From Cystobasidium ongulense (Eukaryota > Basidiomycota > Cystobasidiomycetes > Cystobasidiales > Cystobasidiaceae): a stretch of 64,000 nt of DNA. Positions 57,470-64,000 of this stretch are shown in pieces (positions within the stretch are counted from its first letter, which is position 1; each line of letters starts with the position of its first letter). A model generated the notes under the pieces. The model saw only the letters and a program-made list of their open reading frames with translations. It had not been told where the DNA came from and ran no database searches. A program made the position numbers and the translations under genes. The stretch spans positions 372,001-436,000 of the forward strand of contig BQUP01000008.1 of NCBI GenBank assembly GCA_022835595.1, read 5' to 3'.

Positions 57470-60400
57470 ATGCCATCTCTGCCATTCACTTCCAGCTCCG
57501 CGTTTGATCAAGGTGTGGAAGACAGCGACGAGATGGTGTACAAGCGCGTCAGAGACGACGGCGTGAGCAAGAAGGACAAGCTCAGAACGGACAGCATAAG
57601 AGCACGCCTTGCTTCTATTCCTTCGCGCTCTATGGAAGATGGGAGTATCGTAATGCAAATCAAGGGAAGAGCTGCCGCTACTGCTTCCAGCCGGACGAGC
57701 AGGCGAATGGAAAACGCTGGACAGCAGACGACGTGTAGCTCCTTTGTTGACGTAGGTTTTGTCAGACAACATTGAACTTGTCTTGGTTTGCTGAAACTTT
57801 AGGCTGATACTCTGCGTCCACCTTTATTGTATTTCATGTACCTTCGTACTCTGTTCACACAGCAAGCAGAGAACAGAAGCCACATCAGTCCATCTAATAC
57901 AAGCAAGACTGCCAGCCGCAGAGGAGTTTTCAGCACGAAAGCGTCTCTCGGCAATCTGTATCCACCTCTTTCACCATCCAACACTTCGAGTGATCTAAAA
58001 GCAAATCCTCATGCGTCCTCTTCAACCGATATCGGTCCACGCTGCTCAACGCCTTCACAACCCGCCTCAGCAAGTCCTCCTGCTCTTGTTGAAGCACCCA
58101 AAACGTTCACGCCAGATACAAGTCACGCCTCCACAATTGTACACGAACGCCCTCTGGCGGCTGCAATGGCCCCAATCACCTTAGCTGCGACCGTTCGCGT
58201 TCTGGACCCATTCGACGACGACGAGGACGACGATGCAATGCGCAGACTATGCAGATCGCCTGTCCTGCTTCCCAGCAACTCTACAGCACATAGTATCCAG
58301 GATCTTATCGCTGTAGACAATGCTCATCCTTCTTATAAGCCCAGCAAGGCTTCCAGCAAAGTAGACCTCGAACATGGTCAGCAGGGTCAAACCTCAGTTT
58401 CGGGTGCTAAGGACGACGCAACTGTGGCATCACTCAGAGGGTTCGGAGTGCTCCAGCCGTCGTCCAGATTGAGTGCTTCGCGCTCACCTCCTGCCATGAG
58501 ACAAGCAATGCGACCGGACCAGCCAGTTAATCGCTCTCCTCTGGTGCCAAGCAGTGCAGCAGGCTCCGCCGAAAGTAGCAACGGGCCTTCATTTGCAATG
58601 CAGGACAATTCGACCGGTTCGAAGGCTCCTCCTAAAGAGAACATGCAGACTGCCCTACATGCTGCAACCTCTGAAGCGAGTTTGTTTCCAACCATATCCA
58701 AGAAGCAAGGCGCTACTCTATCGGACCACATAGCAATGCTGGATTCTGTATTTGGTGACACAAAACAACGTGCTTCACCTCTACTAGTCGCTCCTATTGC
58801 TGCCAGTCCAACAGAGCACCGATCAGTTCCATCCGGCGGCGCAAGGGTTAAAATCACTCAAGCAGGAGCGAGAAAGACTAGAAACCTGGATGACAAGATC
58901 GCTCTGCTAGAATCATTACTTATGGGAGGACGCGAGCCTTCTTCCCCATCTTCTGGTAGTCCAAAATCAACGACATCCCCTTCACAAGCTTCTCCATCTC
59001 CTGAAGTGCAACAGGCCCGACCCGCACCTGTGCAGGATGAAATGCCGCCCCAGTCAATCACCCACATGGTTCGGACCCTTCCTCACCTCAACGGAAGTTT
59101 TTCTCTACCTCACCGACGCGCTTCTTCTGCTAGCTCTCAAAGCTATGAACCTGCTTCCCCAGCGCGATCTACTACACCTGAGTTTGAGGAGTTTGCGCCT
59201 GGTGAATTTGTGGTATCTGCCGATACGCTACATGACTCCGCTATTCATTCTCGCGCTTTCCAGTTCACGATACAGTCAGAAGCGGCTAAGGTTGAAAAGG
59301 AGGAGCCGAGAGATGATGAGGATGATGAACGTCCTGCGGATATCCCTCACTTGAATGCACGTGAACTACCTCCGAACATGCCTGTGCCGGCTATGAGCCA
59401 CCACTCTATCAGATCATTTAGATCTAGTGGATACTCTGAGCCTACACGAGCTCAGCCTGTTCCTCCTACTCTCCGACACCCTCAGCCTAGAAGAGGGACA
59501 AGCACACCGACTGCTTCTATGCTAGAAGAGACAGCCGCCATGAGAACTGTCCAGGCGGCCGATTTGTCTGTAGAATACGAGGACGAACCTGTTGACATTG
59601 CCGCTAGAAACGTCAAACCTCGCAGGGAGTCAACTACGAAAGTTAAGTTTGCCGAAACTGAAGACAAACAGGTAGACCAACAACCGAAGGAAGACGATGA
59701 GGAAGATACAAGTGATTCAGATTCGGGATCGGATACGCCTTATCGGAATATTTCCTCGCTGGTAAAAAAGGGTTCATCGTCAACTTCGAAGATCGAAGAA
59801 CCGGTACCTCAATTTGAATTTGTAGAGACTGATATATTGAAGGGTTTGTCGATGCCTAGTTTGGCAAGAAGAAATTCCTACTCTTCATCAGATACGTCGG
59901 ATTCAGATTCTCAACCTGAATCTCCTGCCGAAAACGCTCCTGTAATGTCAAACTTCGGGAAGAAACCTACGATGACGGAAGAACAAGTCACTTCTCCCGC
60001 CAAGCAGGCCGCCACATCTGGTGCCCTAGCGCCCATCCCGATGGAAGTAAGACCCTCTTCAGAAGCATCGTCTCGCTCAGCATCTCCAGCTAGCCGCTCT
60101 GATACTTCTGATTCGTCGAGTTCAAACGGAGGACGTGATGGAATACGAGCTGCTTCGAGGATGTCTGCACCTCCAATTAGGGTCGGAGGCAGTCTCATGA
60201 AGAAGGAAGGTCGCAAAGCAGGTCATTATGGTCTTCCTCCTCCTCAAAGATCGGCAAATCGCTACGGCATGCATTCCGGATACGCCGGACCCAAACGCAG
60301 TTTCAGGACATTTGAATTTCCTGAACATATTGCTGCCGATTCAGGATGGAGAGATAATGATGGTGCAGTCTTTAAACAGACTGCTGTTAATCCTGAAACA

Positions 60401-60631
60401 GCATATGATGTCGCTCAGATGGAAGGTGGTAATGTGGCACTGGCTTCCTTCCTTGAAAACTATGAGACTCCGTTAGAACGAGGCATGTCGAGTAAGGCGG
60501 ATTTATTGGTTCCGGAGCCAAGTTACACGAGCAAAAGCAAGAGCAATAACAAAAGAATGGAAAATGTTGAGAATTCACAAAACGTTAAAGATCGTTCCGA
60601 ATTGGATATTTTCGACGATCTGCTTCTATAA
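57470..60631 (+). CDS. Large disordered protein, 1036 residues, unrecognised
   Basis: Exons 57470-57751 and 57803-60631 join in phase (GAC to GCT). Almost the whole protein is Ser/Pro/Thr/Ala-rich with acidic runs (DPFDDDEDDDAMRR, EEPRDDEDDERPAD, KEDDEEDTSDSDSGSDTPYR) and no predicted membrane span or enzyme motif. Short islands look more conserved: GVSKKDKLRTDSIRARLASI near the start, repeated heptad-like motifs HIAMLDSVFGDTKQ and KTRNLDDKIALLESLLMGGR, and toward the end KKEGRKAGHYGLPPPQRSAN, then GPKRSFRTFEFPEHI. The last residues are ELDIFDDLLL, a bulky acidic C-terminus that could be a docking peptide. It may be a scaffold or cytoskeletal/chromatin regulator, but there is no basis to choose. 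ATG at 57470 is the first in the frame supported by the splice. Confidence 0.7.
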
Positions 60632-61104
60632 GCTTTTGAATCTCTCTAAAGGAGTCAGTAAGATATCGGGAAATATACCGAGTACCGTGTGTGCAGGGTA
60701 TAGATGAGAATTGAAGACGGTCTGGAAATGCAAGGTTTTAAAGTAGTTTCGTCGAGCAGTAGTCAGCAGTGTTAGTCACAGGAAGAATGCCACGTCGTTG
60801 TTACTATTATCTCCGTCTGCAAGGTTTTCTGCAAGTTATCGAGACCGGGTTTTCGCAACAATGTATCTAATTTGACTAGTAGTTAGTACTTCAGCAATAC
60901 CAGTCGACAACGGAAGTATAAATTGTCTTTACTTATTTCCCGTTGTGAGGATGTGTCGTTTTCGATCACTTTGCGTGGTTAGCGGTGGCACGGGCATCAG
61001 CATTCGCACTGCTCTGCACGAATACAATTCTGCATTCTCCAGCTTCACAGTCTACCTACTACGCCAAATATAATCTCACAAGTCTACTCTACCACCCATT
61101 CACC
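60632..61104. other. Intergenic region
   Basis: 3' UTR of the disordered-protein gene and Svf1 promoter. A CT-rich stretch just before 61105 fits a leader. The Svf1 frame is open upstream to a TTG at 60985 without ATG. Confidence 0.45.
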
Positions 61105-62692
61105 ATGTTCTCATCATTCCTAGGCGGCTCGAAAGAGTCCAACGCCGCATCATCAAGCAGCGCAGAGCAAGGCAGCAGCGGCGAGCTGCACCCACCACAC
61201 GAGCGACTATCCAGCCCAGAGTCGACATTCGGCCCTCTATCAAAGCAAGATACAGAATGGCACTGCGCTGGCGCATTCGCTGCTGAGACTCAGACATTCT
61301 ATGCCCTTACTGGAGGCAAAGATGCAAAGTTGATCATGTGTCAGGTCATTCATTCTGGAGTTGGGTGAGTGCCCGATGCGTAGAGCAAGCTGATGGCATT
61401 ACCATACCTGCAAATGACTGATGTAAATGCATTCATCCTGTACTCTCTCTGCCTGCTTCCTGCTGCCGTGCCATATGCAATGTCACTCTTTGCCTGGCTT
61501 GTTTCACGACGCATCTATGCACATACCCCCTTGCACCGATACCGTCCTTCCTCAATACTGCTCATTCAATACGCGAACATGATGATACAGCATGTGGTAC
61601 CCCCAAATCAACTTCAACTTCCGCCTCTACGACCCCGTCACAGGCAAGCGAGAATGGCGATCCGCAAACGTGTCAGGCTTTACTACACCCGCTCCTTCGA
61701 AAGGCAGTACTACTTTCGACAAGCGATCCTCCAAGTCAGATCAGTTTACCATCACAGTTGATCCCGCTCATCCAGACACTTACACCATTGAAGGGAAATA
61801 CGACGCCGATACGGATGTATCGCTAAAATTCAAGCGTATGGAAGGAGCACCTGGTTTCAAGTTAGGCAGCGGACCCAAGGGTGGATTAACCTACTTTGGA
61901 GCTGAAAAAGCTACAGGTGGAAGCAAAGATGGATCTCCAGACTATGCAGCTGGCGCAGATGGATATGTCGTTCATCGCTTCTGGCCGAGATGCGTCGTAT
62001 CTGGTGTCGTGCGCGTCGGTAAAGAGGTTCTCTCGCTCGACCCTGCAGATTCCAGAGGTATCTTTGTCCATGCCATTCAAGGTATGAGAGCCAATCTCGT
62101 AGCTGCAAAGTGGAACTTTGGTTACTTCAACTCTACAGACGAGAAGGAGGGTGTCAGTTTGATGATGATGGAGTTTACGACCACTTCAAGCTATGGTAGA
62201 AAGACGATCAATGTTGGAAGCGTTGTTGTGGGAGATCAGTTAGTCGCTGTCGTTGCGGATGGATCAGCTACGCACTTGGAAAATGAACAAGAAGATACGG
62301 ACACAAGCTATCCTGCGCCTGGCAAGATTAGCTGGAAATGGGCTAGCAGCCGCTCTCTCCTACCTTCCAATGGATCAGAAGATGAGAGCAATACCGTCTC
62401 GGCTGAGATCTTACTCGATCTACAACCTGAAGGAAGCACAGCCGCGCCAGCTGGCTCTGCTCCAGCTCAACGACAATTCAGAGGTTTGATTGAGAAGGTC
62501 GACTTTTTGGCTCATATCCCATTCGTCGTCAAGAAGGTCATCTCTTATGTTGCTGGTACGAAACCTTTCATCTATCAGTTTTTGAATAATACGACGGCTG
62601 TTATTGAACTCCCTTCGAGCGATGGAAAGGGAATGAAACGGATGGAAGTTGAAGGAACTATGTTCAACGAAGCTACTTTTATCTCATCATAG
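61105..62692 (+). CDS. SVF1: Svf1-family protein
   Basis: Svf1 family; in yeast Svf1 carries ceramide from ER to Golgi and was named for survival after oxidative stress. Exons 61105-61364 and 61591-62692 give 453 residues. The intron (226 nt) is long for this window. Conserved blocks: LSKQDTEWHCAGAFAAETQT, CQVIHSGVGMWYPQINFNF, VVHRFWPRCVVSGVV, FVHAIQGMRANLVAAKWNFG, MMMEFTTTSSYGRKTINVGS, then GMKRMEVEGTMFNEATFISS at the C-terminus. The lipocalin-like beta fold is expected; the N-terminal helix (MFSSFLGG) is amphipathic and short, as in the family's Golgi-binding helix. Confidence 0.93.
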
Positions 62693-63204
62693 ACTACTCT
62701 CTCTTTCTCTCTTTAGGCTAGCTTATCACCTTCACAATAGCATTCAAAGACTCTTCTTTAGTATTTATCTTCTCGTTTCCTACAGACTGCAGATACCCCT
62801 ACGCGTACTCGTTTGTGCACCCATAGCTAATATCGCGCTACTCTTGACTTGTGTACCATGAACGCAATAATGCACTTTATCTTTGATGAATGGCCGTTGT
62901 GTCTGTGGAAATCTCTCCAGCCGTGTTCGTTTACACTATTTCCCGTCTGCTCGATCAGGCTGACGCGCATGATGTAACTTCCAAGCAACACCTCGACGAG
63001 GTTGATAACTCCACTTGCTCCACACCTTTCAGCCCACTTGAAGACGTGAATTGTCTGGATTGCGATAGCGACCTGCTGCTGCGACCACGACGACCTGCCT
63101 GACCTGGATCCCGAACAGCTGCCAAGGTCCTTGACGTGACGTGCAGGCGAGCAGTGGACAGCCTGTTGGACACACACGCACCTTCAAGACACTCGAGACG
63201 CAGC
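62693..63204. other. Intergenic region
   Basis: Svf1 3' UTR and promoter of the last gene. A 70-codon plus frame (62890-63102) and an overlapping minus frame (62827-63177) compete; neither has a recognisable product. Confidence 0.4.
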
Positions 63205-64000
63205 ATGGCCATCACAGACCACGCCTATGGCGAGGGATGGAGGTGAGTTGGGCCTTGCTTTCCTACTCTATGCTTGCTTGGTTGCTTGACTGGCGCACAG
63301 CTGTCATGGTCTTCAAACGGCTGAAATCACGCTTCCGCCCTGTGCCGCCTCGCAGTGAACACCATGTAGGGACATTCTAGCAACACATTCAGCATTGCTA
63401 ACTCTTGGAACTGACCATCTCTCATCATATCCTCGCTCATGTCCTGCAGAAAATCCCGACCGTCTCTGAATTCAGGAAGCTCCAGAAGGAGAGGTACAGC
63501 AGTAAGCTCCGCATACATGCCGTCGCCTACAAAGTATTGGCTGCTGATAATGGCCTTGTTCTTGACTTACAGCATCCGACGACAAAGCAAGCAAGCTATC
63601 TCTGCAAGCCAACGAAGATTACGTCGATACCGACGCATACCGCAAGGACGACAAAGCGGACGCCACTGCAGCTGCTTCAGGCGCGACACCCGTTCAAGGG
63701 CAGAGCAAGCAAACTGGCGATACAGACTTGACAAGAAACAACAAGACTGGCGATGGTCCTACTGATCCAATTGTTGGAGGACCACCCAAGCAAGCAGAAC
63801 GGTCCGCACAGCAAGATCAAGATCAAGATGATTTAGAAGGAGACCTCAGCAAGATTCCAAGGGAAGATGGTCCCAAGTCAGGTAAAGAAGAGAAGGAAGA
63901 AGCTATGCGAAAAGCTCAGACTGCAGGTCAGAAATCTAACAAGATCGAGTACAAGGGGTGAGTGTTTAGTACTGTTGCTGGTGCGAGGCAGCCAGTCTCG
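63205..64000 (+). CDS. N-terminal part of an unrecognised gene (cut by right edge)
   Basis: Exons 63205-63242, 63450-63493 and 63573-63957 join in phase; a GTGAG donor follows at 63958 and the gene runs off the window. The product starts MAITDHAYGEGWRKSRPSLN and is hydrophilic and disordered: Lys/Asp/Gln-rich (SKLSLQANEDYVDTDAYRKD, QQDQDQDDLEGDLSKIPRED, then EEKEEAMRKAQTAGQKSNKI). No domain is seen in the visible part of about 155 residues. Low-complexity repeats of QDQDQDD are notable. Function cannot be inferred without the rest. Confidence 0.6.

Noticed and set aside
62827-63177. Minus-strand 116-codon frame and the plus-strand frame 62890-63102
   Set aside because: They overlap in opposite directions, neither has a known domain, and both sit in expected UTR/promoter sequence.
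1-64000. Search by eye for mobile elements, virus-like copies, CRISPR arrays and RNA genes
   Set aside because: No terminal repeats, transposase, reverse transcriptase or integrase fragments, regular direct-repeat arrays, or rRNA/tRNA signatures were seen; a computed search could still find small remnants.

Overview
This 64 kb window is nuclear DNA from a compact fungal genome, most likely a basidiomycete. The evidence is dense short spliceosomal introns (mostly about 45-80 nt, GT-AG, with CTAAC/CTGAC-like branch sites), fungal-only families (Zn2Cys6 and TEA/ATTS regulators, Rax1, Svf1, SAPS/Sit4-associated protein) and long Ser/Pro-rich disordered proteins. CTG reads as Leu at conserved positions, so the code looks standard. 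I cannot place it to class. I saw no transposon, virus-like element, CRISPR array, tRNA or rRNA.

Most gene models below were built by hand, joining exons whose phases agree and whose product fits a known family. Left part (1-16.4 kb): a Zn2Cys6 regulator cut by the left edge, a Qc-SNARE of the syntaxin-8 type, an F-box-like gene with an in-frame stop, a TEA-domain regulator, a ZNHIT2-like HIT zinc-finger protein, a CUE/DUF1771/Smr protein of the Cue2 type, a SAP-domain protein resembling NuSAP, and an F-box plus ankyrin-like protein.

Middle (17-36.3 kb): malate synthase with a 12-nt internal exon, a Doa10/MARCH6 ER ubiquitin ligase, a secreted aspartic protease, an unrecognised helical 653-residue protein, the checkpoint clamp loader Rad17/Rad24, and the RGS/membrane protein Rax1.

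Right part (36.7-64 kb): a SAPS protein (Sit4/PP6 regulatory subunit), the NEDD8 E1 subunit Ula1, a mitochondrial RMND1/DUF155 protein, two or three lineage-specific unknowns, the PP2A/Sit4 activator PTPA (Rrd1/2), a NASP/Sim3 histone chaperone, gamma-glutamyl phosphate reductase (PRO2), a 1036-residue disordered protein, Svf1, and the 5' part of another gene running off the right edge.

There is no operon-like logic and no evident novel multi-gene system; these are mainly housekeeping genes on both strands. Items most worth a second look: the stop inside the F-box gene, the very small exons (8 and 12 nt), the unusual active-site context of the protease, the His at the SNARE zero layer, the NuSAP-like motif in a fungal SAP protein, the nested palindrome in the 3.8-5.1 kb gap, and two Sit4-phosphatase regulators (SAPS and PTPA) within 16 kb.
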